A stretch of 64,000 nt of DNA, taken from NCBI GenBank assembly GCA_963771505.1, contig CAVYTO010000006.1:496001-560000 (forward strand), given 5' to 3'. Position 1 is the stretch's first letter, and each line of letters begins with the position of its first letter. Source of the stretch: JAJPHW01 sp963771505. GTDB lineage: Bacteria; Acidobacteriota; Terriglobia; Terriglobales; Acidobacteriaceae. Under the pieces are notes generated by a model, which worked only from the letters and a program-made list of their open reading frames with translations, was not told the DNA's origin and did not search any database. Position numbers and translations under genes: made by a program. Positions 24,999 to 33,084 of this stretch are shown here, piece after piece.

Positions 24999-26261
24999 AT
25001 GAATTACGAATTGCGCTGCCGGGAGTGCCAAAAGAGCTGGGGGAACCAGCCTGGCTCCATTTGCACCGACTGTTTTTCGCCGCTTGAAGTTTTCTTCGAT
25101 TACGACGCGGTTCGCCACAGCTTCACCCGCGAAAGCATCGCGCAGTGCGCGCCTAACATGTGGCGATATTCTCCGCTGCTTCCCTTGCCGGAAAATTTTC
25201 GGCCCAGCCTGCCCGTCGGATTTACGCCGCTGCTGGAAGCGCCGAAGCTGGCGAAGGAAATTGGCGGGAAAAACGTTTACATCAAGAACGATGCCGTGTG
25301 CCTGCCAACGCTCAGCTTTAAAGACCGTGTAGTCGCGGTTGCTTTGGCGCAGGCGCGAAGTTTCGGCTTGGACACTGTCGCGTGTTCTTCCACCGGCAAC
25401 CTTGCGAATTCGGTGGCTGCGCAGGCGGCGCGGGGCGGTTTCAAGTCGTGGATATTCGTTCCTGCCGACCTCGAGCCTGCGAAAATCCTCGGAACGCAGG
25501 TTTTCGGCGCGAGGCTTGTCCGCATCGCGGGGAGTTACGACCAGGTCAATCGACTCTGTTCGCAGATCGCCGACGAGCGGCGCTGGGGATTCGTCAACGT
25601 AAACCTGCGGCCTTATTATGCCGAAGGCTCGAAGACGGTCGGATTCGAAATCGCTGAACAGCTCGGCTGGCGCCTGCCGGATAACGTCGTGGTCCCGATG
25701 GCGGGCGGATCGTTGATCACGAAAATCAAGAAAGCGTTTGACGAACTGATCCTGCTTGGTCTTGTCACGCCCAAGCCGGTGAAGTTTTTTGGAGCGCAAG
25801 CGACGGGATGCTCTCCGATTTCTACCGCAATCAAGGCGCATAGGGATGAGATCGAGCCGCAGAAAGCCGCGACCATCGCGCGTTCTCTCGCCATCGGAAA
25901 TCCAGCTGACGGGCACTACGCGATCAAGGCGATCCTGAAGAGCGGAGGCTGGGCTGAAGATATCTCCGACGCCGAAGTAGTGAAATCGATTCAACTGCTG
26001 GCGGAAACAGAAGGCGTGTTCACAGAGACCGCTGGTGGCGTCACGGTCGGCTGCGCGGCGAAACTTTATCGCCAAGACCGCATTCTGCCGGATGAAACTA
26101 CGGTTCTCTGCATTACTGGCAACGGGCTGAAGACGACCGATGTTCTGGTGGACAAATATCAGGCAGAGGCCGCGATCGCGCCGAAACTCAGCGAGTTCAA
26201 TAAATATCTGGAAGCCGCACTCACTGGCGAAGTTGAGGCGGCAGAAACGGTAGGGGCATGA
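24999..26261 (+). CDS. threonine-synthase-like PLP enzyme under SAM riboswitch control
   Basis: This 420-residue fold-type II PLP enzyme resembles threonine synthase, which makes threonine from O-phosphohomoserine. The N-terminus has two CxxC pairs (LRCRECQKSW, ICTDCFSP), a zinc-ribbon seen in some ThrC relatives. The catalytic core shows PVGFTPLLEAPKLA, PTLSFKDRVVAVAL with the PLP lysine, CSSTGNLANSVAAQAARGG and MAGGSLITKIKKAF. FTETAGGVTVGCAAKL and CITGNGLKTTD follow near the end. Its stop overlaps the sulfur-carrier gene by 4 bases (ATGA). Regulation by a SAM riboswitch plus coupling to a ThiS/MoaD-like carrier suggests a sulfur-amino-acid role (compare CysM-CysO or sulfur-carrier-dependent homocysteine synthesis) instead of ordinary threonine synthesis. 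That reassignment is inference. Confidence 0.85.
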   Translation: MNYELRCRECQKSWGNQPGSICTDCFSPLEVFFDYDAVRHSFTRESIAQCAPNMWRYSPLLPLPENFRPSLPVGFTPLLEAPKLAKEIGGKNVYIKNDAVCLPTLSFKDRVVAVALAQARSFGLDTVACSSTGNLANSVAAQAARGGFKSWIFVPADLEPAKILGTQVFGARLVRIAGSYDQVNRLCSQIADERRWGFVNVNLRPYYAEGSKTVGFEIAEQLGWRLPDNVVVPMAGGSLITKIKKAFDELILLGLVTPKPVKFFGAQATGCSPISTAIKAHRDEIEPQKAATIARSLAIGNPADGHYAIKAILKSGGWAEDISDAEVVKSIQLLAETEGVFTETAGGVTVGCAAKLYRQDRILPDETTVLCITGNGLKTTDVLVDKYQAEAAIAPKLSEFNKYLEAALTGEVEAAETVGA

Positions 26262-26545
26262 GTATGGCAATTACAGTGCAAATTCCGACAGCGCTGCGGC
26301 GGCTGACAGCGGGCGCAGCCAAATATGAATGTTCCGCGGAAAATCTCGATGGGTTATTTTCCGCACTGGACCAGCAGTTCCCCGACTTAAAGCCGCACCT
26401 ACGAGACGAAGCGGGCGAGATCCGGCGCTTTCTTAACGTGTATGTGAATGAAGAAGACATTCGCTTCCTGGGCGGCGCTAATTACGCGTTTCAGGACGGA
26501 GATGAGGTCCTGCTGGTCCCGTCGATCGCGGGCGGGGCGAGATAA
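26258..26545 (+). CDS. ThiS/MoaD/CysO-like sulfur-carrier protein
   Basis: This is a 95-residue ubiquitin-fold protein. VQIPTALRRLTAG, the NLDGLFSALDQQFPDLKPHL helix, RRFLNVYVNEEDIRFLGG and GDEVLLVPSIAGG are the standard MoaD/ThiS blocks. The carrier end is normally Gly-Gly, which is adenylated and thiocarboxylated; here it is GGAR, with two extra residues after the GG, so a protease such as a Mec/JAMM-type enzyme may have to expose it. No such protease or E1-like ThiF/MoeB is in the window. It is coupled to the PLP enzyme by a 4-base ATGA overlap, which implies the pair work together and share SAM control. Confidence 0.88.
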   Translation: MSMAITVQIPTALRRLTAGAAKYECSAENLDGLFSALDQQFPDLKPHLRDEAGEIRRFLNVYVNEEDIRFLGGANYAFQDGDEVLLVPSIAGGAR

Positions 26546-26575
26546 ATTTCAGTGAGTGTCCCTCTTGAGCGGAAT

Positions 26576-26625
26576 GACTGGACTTCTAGCAAGTCCAGTC
26601 GTGAAGTCGAAAGACCCTACGGTCT
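26576..26625. terminator. two adjacent perfect hairpins after the sulfur-carrier gene
   Basis: GACTGGACTT and AAGTCCAGTC form a perfect 10-bp stem with loop CTAGC (26576-26600). AGACC-CTAC-GGTCT follows as a 5-bp stem (26612-26625). They lie between two convergent genes, so they may act as a bidirectional terminator, although no T-tract follows either stem. Confidence 0.45.
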
Positions 26626-26656
26626 AGGCGAGCCTGCTTGGTGGGAAGCTCGTAGC

Positions 26657-27421
26657 TCAATACGCCTTAGCAAAGAAGTAAACCGTCATGCCTGCGCCGA
26701 CGGCGATCACAAAGCGCCTGATCCAGAGTTGCGGGACGCGCTGGGCGTAATGCGCGCCGAAATATCCGCCGATAATTGCGCCCACGGTCATCGCGATCGC
26801 CTGCGGCCAATATACAGCTTTCGCAACCACGAATGTCACCACGGCGACGCCGTTGATGACGAATCCCATCACGCTTTTCAGCGCATTCATCGAATGGATG
26901 TCGGTCATCCCCAGCGTTGCCAGCATGGCGAGCATCACAATGCCCATGCCGCCGCCGAAATATCCGCCATAAATTGCGACACCAAACTGAAACGCCGCCG
27001 CGCCTGCAATCGCTGCGCTGGTCGCGTCATGGCTAATGCTCGAAGCGCGATTTCCGGCCAGCTTTTTGCCGAAGGCAAATAAAAGAGTCGCGCCCAGCGT
27101 TAACCAGGGCAGAACACGAAGAAAAGTGTGCGCGGGAGTCTTCAATAGAAGATAGGCGCCAAGAATGCCGCCGACAAAACTCACTGCTAACAATGGGAGG
27201 AAAACACGGCGCGGTACATCCAGACGATTGCGATATGCGCCGCCGCTGGCGGCTGCTCCCGTCCATAGGGCGACGGTGTTAGAAGCGTTGGCTGGAATCG
27301 GCGGCACGCCAACAAACAAGAGCGCGGGAAACGCGACAAAGCTGCCGCCTCCGGCCACGGAATTCAAGGCCCCGCCAATCACGCCGGCGACAAACAAGAA
27401 GATGGCGATGGCCAGAGTCAA
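26657..27421 (-). CDS. TauE/SafE-family sulfite/organosulfonate exporter-like permease
   Basis: This 254-residue membrane protein has about eight hydrophobic segments. The family start GVIGGALNSVAGGGSFVAFP is clear (the SxxGGGG repeat), and a second half-repeat appears as FGVAIYGGYFGGGMGIVML. TauE/SafE proteins export small anions such as sulfite, sulfoacetate or taurine breakdown products. The start is TTG 27421; an in-frame TAA lies two codons upstream, so no earlier start exists. Its location next to a sulfur-carrier/PLP pair under SAM control is suggestive of sulfur metabolism, but it is convergent with that operon and so not co-transcribed. Confidence 0.88.
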   Translation of the reverse strand: MTLAIAIFLFVAGVIGGALNSVAGGGSFVAFPALLFVGVPPIPANASNTVALWTGAAASGGAYRNRLDVPRRVFLPLLAVSFVGGILGAYLLLKTPAHTFLRVLPWLTLGATLLFAFGKKLAGNRASSISHDATSAAIAGAAAFQFGVAIYGGYFGGGMGIVMLAMLATLGMTDIHSMNALKSVMGFVINGVAVVTFVVAKAVYWPQAIAMTVGAIIGGYFGAHYAQRVPQLWIRRFVIAVGAGMTVYFFAKAY

Positions 27422-27697
27422 GATTTATGTGTATCACACGCATTGAAAATCAGTAATGTTATTCGGATTAGCTGGCGGTGCTATTTGGCTTGCGCGCTGG
27501 GTCGATTATGTGGGAGATCCTTCGCTGCGCCTGAAAGACGGTACGCTCAGGAAGACGCCGTAGCGAGATTAAATGAGCAAAGTCGCGGCGCAACGAGGAG
27601 TTTGCTCAGTTAGCGGAAGCGCACGCCGGCGGACCGCACCCGCCCCTCGATGACCAATTTCCGGCAAGCACGTCAAACCAGTAACGAGGTGAACCCT
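27422..27697. other. non-coding gap with short repeats
   Basis: No gene is supported here. The stretch AGATCCTTCGCTGCGCCTGA at about 27518, with a matching TCAGG some 20 bases on, resembles a short hairpin-prone repeat. A similar stretch, AGATTCCTCGTCGCTCCGCT, occurs near 49780 between other genes, so this is a shared intergenic sequence type. Confidence 0.3.
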
Positions 27698-28240
27698 ATG
27701 TCAATCCCGCGCATCTGCATTTCTGTGATCTTCGCGATGGCGATGATTTCTCTAGCTTCCGCTCAAACGACACCGGCTAAGGCGTTCTGCACCGATCCAC
27801 ACCAGAAGCAGTTTGATTTTTGGATCGGCCAATGGGATTTATCGTGGCCGGGAGCCAAAGCGGGCGATGTTGCGCACGGCCACAATCACGTAACGCACCT
27901 GATGGATGGCTGCGTGGTCCAGGAAAATTTCGACGGCGGAGATACGAGCCCGATGCAGGGCATGAGCGTTTCGGTGTTCGACCTGCCAAGCGGCAAATGG
28001 AAGCAGACCTGGGTGGACAATCAGGGAGCCTATCTCGATTTCACCGGCGAGTTCCACGAAAAAGAGCGGGAGTTGATTCTTGCGCGGGAAGCCGCCAAAC
28101 CCGATGGTTCGAAGATTCTTCAGCGCATGGTCTACAAGAACCTCTCGCCGAATGAATTTGACTGGAGCTGGGAACAGTCTTCCGACGGAGGCAAGACCTG
28201 GGTCGTGCAGTGGCCCATTCACTACAAGCGGCATGCGTGA
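27698..28240 (+). CDS. exported DUF1579-like protein
   Basis: This 180-residue secreted protein starts at ATG 27698, six bases after GAGGTG, and opens onto a signal peptide (ICISVIFAMAMISLASAQ). The frame itself begins at 27650. The mature part shows the pattern CTDPHQKQFDFWIGQWDLSW, which is the FDFWxGxWxL signature shared by small acidobacterial exported proteins and DUF1579/DUF1579-like lipocalins. GCVVQENFDGGDTSPMQGMS, FDLPSGKWKQTWVDN and WSWEQSSDGGKTWVVQWPI follow. Probably an eight-strand barrel binding a small ligand; function is unknown. It has no operon partner. Confidence 0.75.
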   Translation: MSIPRICISVIFAMAMISLASAQTTPAKAFCTDPHQKQFDFWIGQWDLSWPGAKAGDVAHGHNHVTHLMDGCVVQENFDGGDTSPMQGMSVSVFDLPSGKWKQTWVDNQGAYLDFTGEFHEKERELILAREAAKPDGSKILQRMVYKNLSPNEFDWSWEQSSDGGKTWVVQWPIHYKRHA

Positions 28241-28266
28241 GACATGCGGCGCCCCGGCGCCCGGTG

Positions 28267-28629
28267 CTAAATCGTTTCCAACTCCGCGACGGTCATTTCG
28301 TTTTGAACATTGCCGGTGTTGAGCGTGCCCTCGGGCTCGATCAATACGATGTGCGTTTCTTCCTCGGCCATCGGAAGATGATCGACTCCGCGCGGCACGA
28401 TGAAAAACTCGCCGGGCTCGATGATCACATCGCGGTCGCGCAGCTTCATGATCAGTTTGCCCTTCACCACGAGAAAAAGCTCGTCCTCGTTGTCATGATG
28501 ATGCCAGACGAACTCGCCCTGAATCTTGCTGATCTTCACCTGAGAGCCGTTGAATTCGCCAATGATTTTGGGACTCCAGTGTTCGGTGAAGCGGGAAAAT
28601 TTTTCTGCGAGATTTACTTTGTCGGTCAT
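28267..28629 (-). CDS. cupin-domain protein
   Basis: This 120-residue single-domain cupin starts at the ATG at 28629 (MTDKVNLAEKF); the frame opens at 28656. The two cupin motifs are visible: WHHHDNEDELFLVVKGKLIM (G(x)5HxHx3,4Ex6G type, here WHHHDNEDE) near residue 45, and PGEFFIVPRGVDHLPMAEEE (Gx5PxGx2Hx3N type) near 75. The histidines and glutamate would bind a metal. Such small cupins act as sugar isomerases, dioxygenases or sensors; no substrate can be assigned here. It is followed by gyrA on the same strand, with gap 71 bases between genes. Confidence 0.88.
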   Translation of the reverse strand: MTDKVNLAEKFSRFTEHWSPKIIGEFNGSQVKISKIQGEFVWHHHDNEDELFLVVKGKLIMKLRDRDVIIEPGEFFIVPRGVDHLPMAEEETHIVLIEPEGTLNTGNVQNEMTVAELETI

Positions 28630-28700
28630 TCTGAACCTCGATGGCCATGATCCCACGTCTCAAAATCGAGACGTGGGGCAGTCTCATCGCTAAAAACAAT

Positions 28701-31334
28701 TTACTGAATCAACTCCCCGTTGCCGTTGCCCGGCGCGTCTTCCGGCGGAATCACTACTGCTGCCGCTACGCGGTCTCCGGTTTCGATGTTGAGTAAGCGG
28801 ACGCCTTGAGCAGCGCGTCCTGATTCGCGGATGGTCTTCGATTCGATACGGATGATTTTGCCGTACTGGCTGATGAGCATCACTTCGGAATTTTCGTCCA
28901 CCTGCGAGATGCTGACGACTTTGCCGTTGCGTTCGGTGGTCTTCACGTTGATGACGCCCTTGCCGCCGCGGTTGGTGAGGCGATATTCGTCAGCGGCAGT
29001 GCGCTTGCCATAACCGTTTTCGGTCACCGAAAGAATCAGCGAACCTTTCTTGGCCAGGTCAATCACGTCGCCTTCGGCTTTTTTAATCTCGACGCCCGGC
29101 TTGGTCGTGGTGGCCATGCCGACGATGTAGTCTTTATCGCCCAGGTTCATGCCGCGCACTCCGGTGGCGTTCCGGCCCATGGGGCGGACGTCGCTTTCTT
29201 CGAAGCGAATCGCCTGCCCGTCATGCGAAGCCAGGAACACAATCTGCAAGCCGTCGGTAACGCGCGCCGCGACCAATTCGTCGCCTTCTTCAATGTTGAT
29301 CGCGATGATGCCCATCTGGCGCACATGCGAGAAGTCTTTCAGCGCGGTTTTCTTTACCGTGCCATTGTGGGTGGCGAAGAAAATGTAGCGGTCTTCGTCT
29401 TCGAGGCTGCGAACGGCGAGCATGGTGCGGACAGTTTCGCCAGCCTGCAAGCCGACCAGGTTGCCGACGTGCTTACCTTTTCCCGCGGCGCTGACGTCGG
29501 GGATTTCATAAACCTTCAGCCAGTAAACACGTCCCTTGTTGGTGAAGATCAGAATGTAAGCGTGGGTCGAAGCGATGAAAAGATGCTCGACAAAATCTTC
29601 TTCACGCGTCTTCATGCCGGTGCGGCCCATGCCGCCGCGGCGCTGGCTGCGGTAAGTAGAGATGGCCGTCCGCTTCATGTAGCCGGTATGGCTCACCGTC
29701 ACCGCGACCTGCTCGTCGGCGATCAGGTCTTCGAGATGAATTTCCGCGGCTTCGTCTTCGATTACTGTGCGACGCTCATCACCGTAGAGCTTTTTTACTT
29801 CTTCCAGCTCTTTGATGATGACGTTACGCAGCTTCTTTTCGGAACTAAGAATCGATTCAAACTCGGCGATGTTGTTCCGGGTCAAGCCCAACTCTTTATT
29901 GATTTCATCAATTGAAAGCCGCGTCAGACGGTGCAGTTGCAGTTCGAGGATCGCATCGGCCTGAATGGCCGTGAACGGCTTTTCCGAATCGAGCTTGGGC
30001 GTACGCCCGGTCAGGTTGATATCAATCTTTTTGCCGCCAAAGTAAGCCACCAGGTTTTCGCGCGCATCGGCGCGGTTGGCGCTGGCGCGGATGATGGCAA
30101 TCACGTTATCGAGGTGGTCGAGCGCCTTGAGGTAGCCTTCGAGAATGTGCTCGCGGTCTTTAGCTTTTTGCAACAGATACGCCGTGCGACGGCGTACTAC
30201 GTCCACGCGATGGTTAATGAAATGCTGGATCGCCTGGATCAGCCCCATTTCTTTCGGCTGATTGTTCACCACGGCGAGGAAGATCATGCTGAAACCTTCC
30301 TGCATGGAAGTGTGCTTGTAGAGCTGGTTGAGCACGATCTGCGGCTCGGCGCCACGTTTCAGCTCGATCACAATCCGCATGCCGTCGCGGTCGCTCTCAT
30401 CGCGGATATCGGAAATATCATCGACAACTTTGTCGTTCACCAGCGCCGCAATGCGCTCGATCAAGCGGGCTTTATTCACCTGATAGGGAATTTCGGTGAC
30501 GATGATGGCTTCACGGTCTTTGTTGAACGTCTCAATGCCTGCCTTGGCGCGCATCATGAAGCGTCCGCGGCCAGTGCGGTAGGCCTCAAAGATTCCGGCC
30601 TTGCCGTGGATGATTCCCGCCGTCGGGAAATCCGGACCTTTCACTATCTTTAAAATTTCCGGCAACTGCGCCGCGGGATTATTCACCAGCGTGATGGTCG
30701 CATCCACAATCTCGGTGAGGTTGTGCGGGGGAATGTTGGTCGCCATGCCTACGGCGATTCCGTTCGATCCGTTCACCAGCAAGTTCGGAATGCGCGCGGG
30801 GAGGACGTCGGGCTCGACCTCGCTTCCGTCATAGTTGGGACGGAAGTCCACAGTGTCTTTATCCAGGTCTTCGAGCAGCGCGGTGGCAACCTGAGCCAAT
30901 TTCGCTTCGGTGTAACGATCGGCCGCCGGCGGGTCTCCGTCGACCGAGCCAAAATTGCCCTGGCCGAAAATCAGGGGATAGCGCAAGCTCCACGGCTGCG
31001 CCAGCCGCACTAACGCGTCATACACGGCAAGATTTCCATGGGGATGGTACTTGCCCATCACGTCGCCGACGATTCTCGCGCACTTGCGCGTCGCCCGGTT
31101 GGGCGCAAGGCCCATCTGCTGCATGGTGTAAAGAATGCGGCGGTGTACAGGCTTCAGTCCGTCGCGGACGTCAGGCAGCGCGCGCCCGATGATCACCGAC
31201 ATCGAATAGTCGAGGTAGGACCGCTTCATCTCCTCTTCAATGTTGATGGGGACAATGTTCAGCGCGCCGGGATTTCCGCCTTCGCCCGGCGGCGGAGGAG
31301 TCAACGGCAATTCAGGATTTTGATCGTCAGCCAT
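28701..31334 (-). CDS. gyrA: DNA gyrase subunit A
   Basis: This 877-residue type-II topoisomerase subunit cuts and rejoins DNA while introducing negative supercoils, paired with GyrB (not in this window). The winged-helix region has YLDYSMSVIIGRALPDVRDG and the catalytic Arg-Tyr (R140, Y141 in DRYTEAKL). The C-terminal beta-pinwheel contains the GyrA-box QRRGGMG near residue 570, which separates gyrase from ParC. The quinolone-determining loop reads HPHGNLAVYD (97-106), where Escherichia coli has HPHGDSAVYD: Asp82 is Asn and Ser83 is Leu. The start is ATG 31334 and the gene reads as a single one without partners. Confidence 0.97.
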   Translation of the reverse strand: MADDQNPELPLTPPPPGEGGNPGALNIVPINIEEEMKRSYLDYSMSVIIGRALPDVRDGLKPVHRRILYTMQQMGLAPNRATRKCARIVGDVMGKYHPHGNLAVYDALVRLAQPWSLRYPLIFGQGNFGSVDGDPPAADRYTEAKLAQVATALLEDLDKDTVDFRPNYDGSEVEPDVLPARIPNLLVNGSNGIAVGMATNIPPHNLTEIVDATITLVNNPAAQLPEILKIVKGPDFPTAGIIHGKAGIFEAYRTGRGRFMMRAKAGIETFNKDREAIIVTEIPYQVNKARLIERIAALVNDKVVDDISDIRDESDRDGMRIVIELKRGAEPQIVLNQLYKHTSMQEGFSMIFLAVVNNQPKEMGLIQAIQHFINHRVDVVRRRTAYLLQKAKDREHILEGYLKALDHLDNVIAIIRASANRADARENLVAYFGGKKIDINLTGRTPKLDSEKPFTAIQADAILELQLHRLTRLSIDEINKELGLTRNNIAEFESILSSEKKLRNVIIKELEEVKKLYGDERRTVIEDEAAEIHLEDLIADEQVAVTVSHTGYMKRTAISTYRSQRRGGMGRTGMKTREEDFVEHLFIASTHAYILIFTNKGRVYWLKVYEIPDVSAAGKGKHVGNLVGLQAGETVRTMLAVRSLEDEDRYIFFATHNGTVKKTALKDFSHVRQMGIIAINIEEGDELVAARVTDGLQIVFLASHDGQAIRFEESDVRPMGRNATGVRGMNLGDKDYIVGMATTTKPGVEIKKAEGDVIDLAKKGSLILSVTENGYGKRTAADEYRLTNRGGKGVINVKTTERNGKVVSISQVDENSEVMLISQYGKIIRIESKTIRESGRAAQGVRLLNIETGDRVAAAVVIPPEDAPGNGNGELIQ

Positions 31335-31513
31335 AAGGATTTATTGGGCTGGCCAAAGCCAGCTAAAGCGTTGCAATTTAAGGATGTTAAGTTGGAATGC
31401 GATAGTTGAAAGTATATCACGAAAAGCGCAAATCTCCCGGCGTTGATGGGCTGGGAACGTCTCGATTTTGTCGTCAGCCGCGTGACTGCAACATCTCGTT
31501 TGCTCCACGCAGT

Positions 31514-32095
31514 TCAGTGTTTTTGCCATCGCGGAAACAGGAATCCAGTTTCGCTTCGATACTGGCTATATTTTTCTCCAAATTCGGCAATCATTGCCGC
31601 TTCTTCCCTCTTTGCCTTCAACGTGTGCGCGACCAGAATCAGCGCGATGGCGGCGAGTCCCCGAAATTCGCCAATCGTTATCGCAGTACCGACCACGGCC
31701 ATCAGCAGGCCGGTGTAGATGGGGTGGCGAATGTGTGCGTACGGGCCGCTGCGGATCAACTCGTGATCGCGCTTCACCTCGACCGCCGCGCTCCAGTTCT
31801 TTCCCAGCACGGCGCGAGCCCAAGTGGCGATTCCTGCGCCAGCAAATGTCAGGCCGATACCCAGCCATGCAAAACGCGGATCGGCCCCTAAAAAGCGCCG
31901 CCCCAGCAGTCCATTCTCGAAAGCGCGAGAAAACAACATGGCTAAAGAGAGCCCGAACAGCGCCAAAGTGAATGCGCGCGCTGCCAGCGGCTCTTTCTTC
32001 TTCGCGGACTTCACCCAAAAGCCTGTGATGAGCCACCAAATGCCCAGGCTGTACCAGGGTATCCATTCGATCTGCGATAGCGAACTGTTGTTCAT
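31514..32095 (-). CDS. isoprenylcysteine carboxyl methyltransferase family protein
   Basis: This 193-residue membrane protein has about four to five hydrophobic segments. The C-terminal ICMT/PEMT motif is clear: LIRSGPYAHIRHPIYTGLLM near residue 115-135 (the RHPxY motif) and EEAAMIAEFGEKYSQYRSET near the end, which together bind S-adenosylmethionine. Bacterial members methylate lipids or small molecules; the substrate here is unknown. Its start overlaps the PadR regulator's stop by 4 bases, so the two form one transcript, and the regulator probably controls this enzyme. Confidence 0.88.
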   Translation of the reverse strand: MNNSSLSQIEWIPWYSLGIWWLITGFWVKSAKKKEPLAARAFTLALFGLSLAMLFSRAFENGLLGRRFLGADPRFAWLGIGLTFAGAGIATWARAVLGKNWSAAVEVKRDHELIRSGPYAHIRHPIYTGLLMAVVGTAITIGEFRGLAAIALILVAHTLKAKREEAAMIAEFGEKYSQYRSETGFLFPRWQKH

Positions 32096-32607
32096 TTTGC
32101 CTCCGCCCTTGCCATCCGCCTTAAACGGCGAATCCAGTCCAGCTCCAAATGAATGCGCTCGAGGATGAACTTGACGACCTCGGCTCCGTATTCATCCAGC
32201 ACCAAGTTTTGCAGTAGCGCTCTCAGCTTCGGCTCACGTTGCGACAGGTAACTCTCGCGCCCGTCGAGAATGCGTTCACGATCAACGCGTTTCAGCAATT
32301 CGAACATTCCCGCGCGGACGACGAAGGCTTCGAAGGACTTCGCCTCGGTTAGGCCGAATTCGTTGAGCCTGTGAATCAGCGTGCTCTTGCCAAGCGCGGT
32401 CAGCGCGTAACGCTGGCGCGTCTGACCCCTCTCGCCAGCTGCCGCCTTCCTGGTCACCAATCCGCCGGAAGTGAAGCGCTTGAGCAACGGGTAGACGAGA
32501 TTGCTATGGAGATTGTCCTGGCCGAGGAGAAATCCCGCTTCCTGCTTCAACTGATAGCCATGTTTAGGGGTTTCGAGAAGCGATGACAGGATGATTAGGT
32601 CAATCAT
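32092..32607 (-). CDS. PadR-family transcriptional regulator
   Basis: This 171-residue winged-helix repressor has the PadR N-terminal domain (residues 1-80): IDLIILSSLLETPKHGYQLK, then NLVYPLLKRFTSGGLVTRKA and a GQTRQRYALTALGK wing. The C-terminal part (LKRVDRERILDGRESYLSQR onward) is the helical dimerisation domain. PadR proteins repress their own operons until a small ligand binds. The ATG at 32607 overlaps an inverted repeat ATGATA-G-TGTCAT at 32606-32618, which lies just downstream of a good promoter, consistent with autorepression. It is co-transcribed with the ICMT-like methyltransferase. Confidence 0.9.
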   Translation of the reverse strand: MIDLIILSSLLETPKHGYQLKQEAGFLLGQDNLHSNLVYPLLKRFTSGGLVTRKAAAGERGQTRQRYALTALGKSTLIHRLNEFGLTEAKSFEAFVVRAGMFELLKRVDRERILDGRESYLSQREPKLRALLQNLVLDEYGAEVVKFILERIHLELDWIRRLRRMARAEAK

Positions 32608-32645
32608 GATAGTGTCATTATTTACCTATACACGGAATTTATCAA
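32606..32645 (-). promoter_or_regulatory. promoter and probable operator of the padR operon
   Basis: On the minus strand TTGATA (32640-32645) and AATAAT (32617-32622) are 17 bases apart, each 5 of 6 to consensus. The imperfect palindrome ATGATA-G-TGTCAT (32606-32618) touches the -10 box and covers the transcription start and the start codon, so a bound repressor would block both. Confidence 0.55.
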
Positions 32646-32776
32646 GAACTTTAATTTCCGACGAACCGTCTAACTACCCCACCGCCAAGCTGATCATCTG
32701 GAATGGTTTGCAGGTTGATGAATCCGGCACGGGTCTTGTAGAATCTATTTGTCCTCGTAAAGTTAGGAAAATTTCA

Positions 32777-33010
32777 ATGAAACCATCCGTTCATCCCGCA
32801 TATAACGAAATCCGCGTGCTTTGCGCCTGCGGCAACAGTTTCTCCACGCGTTCAACCCACAAAGGCGACATCCACGTGGAAATCTGCTCGAATTGCCATC
32901 CGTTCTTCACCGGCAAGCAGAAGCTGATGGATACCGCCGGACGCGTTGAGCGCTTCCGCCGCAAATACGCGAAAGCGGAACCGGCCAAGCCGGAGGCTGC
33001 AAAGAAGTAA
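32777..33010 (+). CDS. rpmE: ribosomal protein L31
   Basis: This 77-residue large-subunit protein starts at ATG 32777 (MKPSVHPAYNEIRVLCACG), with TAGGAAA upstream; the frame is open earlier but the rest is not L31. The zinc-binding (C+) form is present: CAC near residue 16 and CSNCHPFF near 37. GDIHVEICSNCHPFFTGKQK and MDTAGRVERFRRKYAK are standard L31 blocks. The C-terminal Ala/Pro/Lys tail is typical of the family. It is a single gene with an intrinsic terminator after it and is divergent from the PadR regulator. Confidence 0.97.
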   Translation: MKPSVHPAYNEIRVLCACGNSFSTRSTHKGDIHVEICSNCHPFFTGKQKLMDTAGRVERFRRKYAKAEPAKPEAAKK

Positions 33011-33030
33011 GCTTTTGAAGCACACAAGCG

Positions 33031-33060
33031 AAAGCCTCCCTTAACTCGGGAGGCTTTTTC
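33031..33060 (+). terminator. rho-independent terminator of rpmE
   Basis: AAAGCCTCCC and GGGAGGCTTT form a perfect 10-bp stem with a 7-base loop, followed by TTTC. It is the clearest intrinsic terminator in the window and separates rpmE from the next gene. Confidence 0.92.
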
Positions 33061-33084
33061 TTTCGGGGGATAGAATCAATAACG

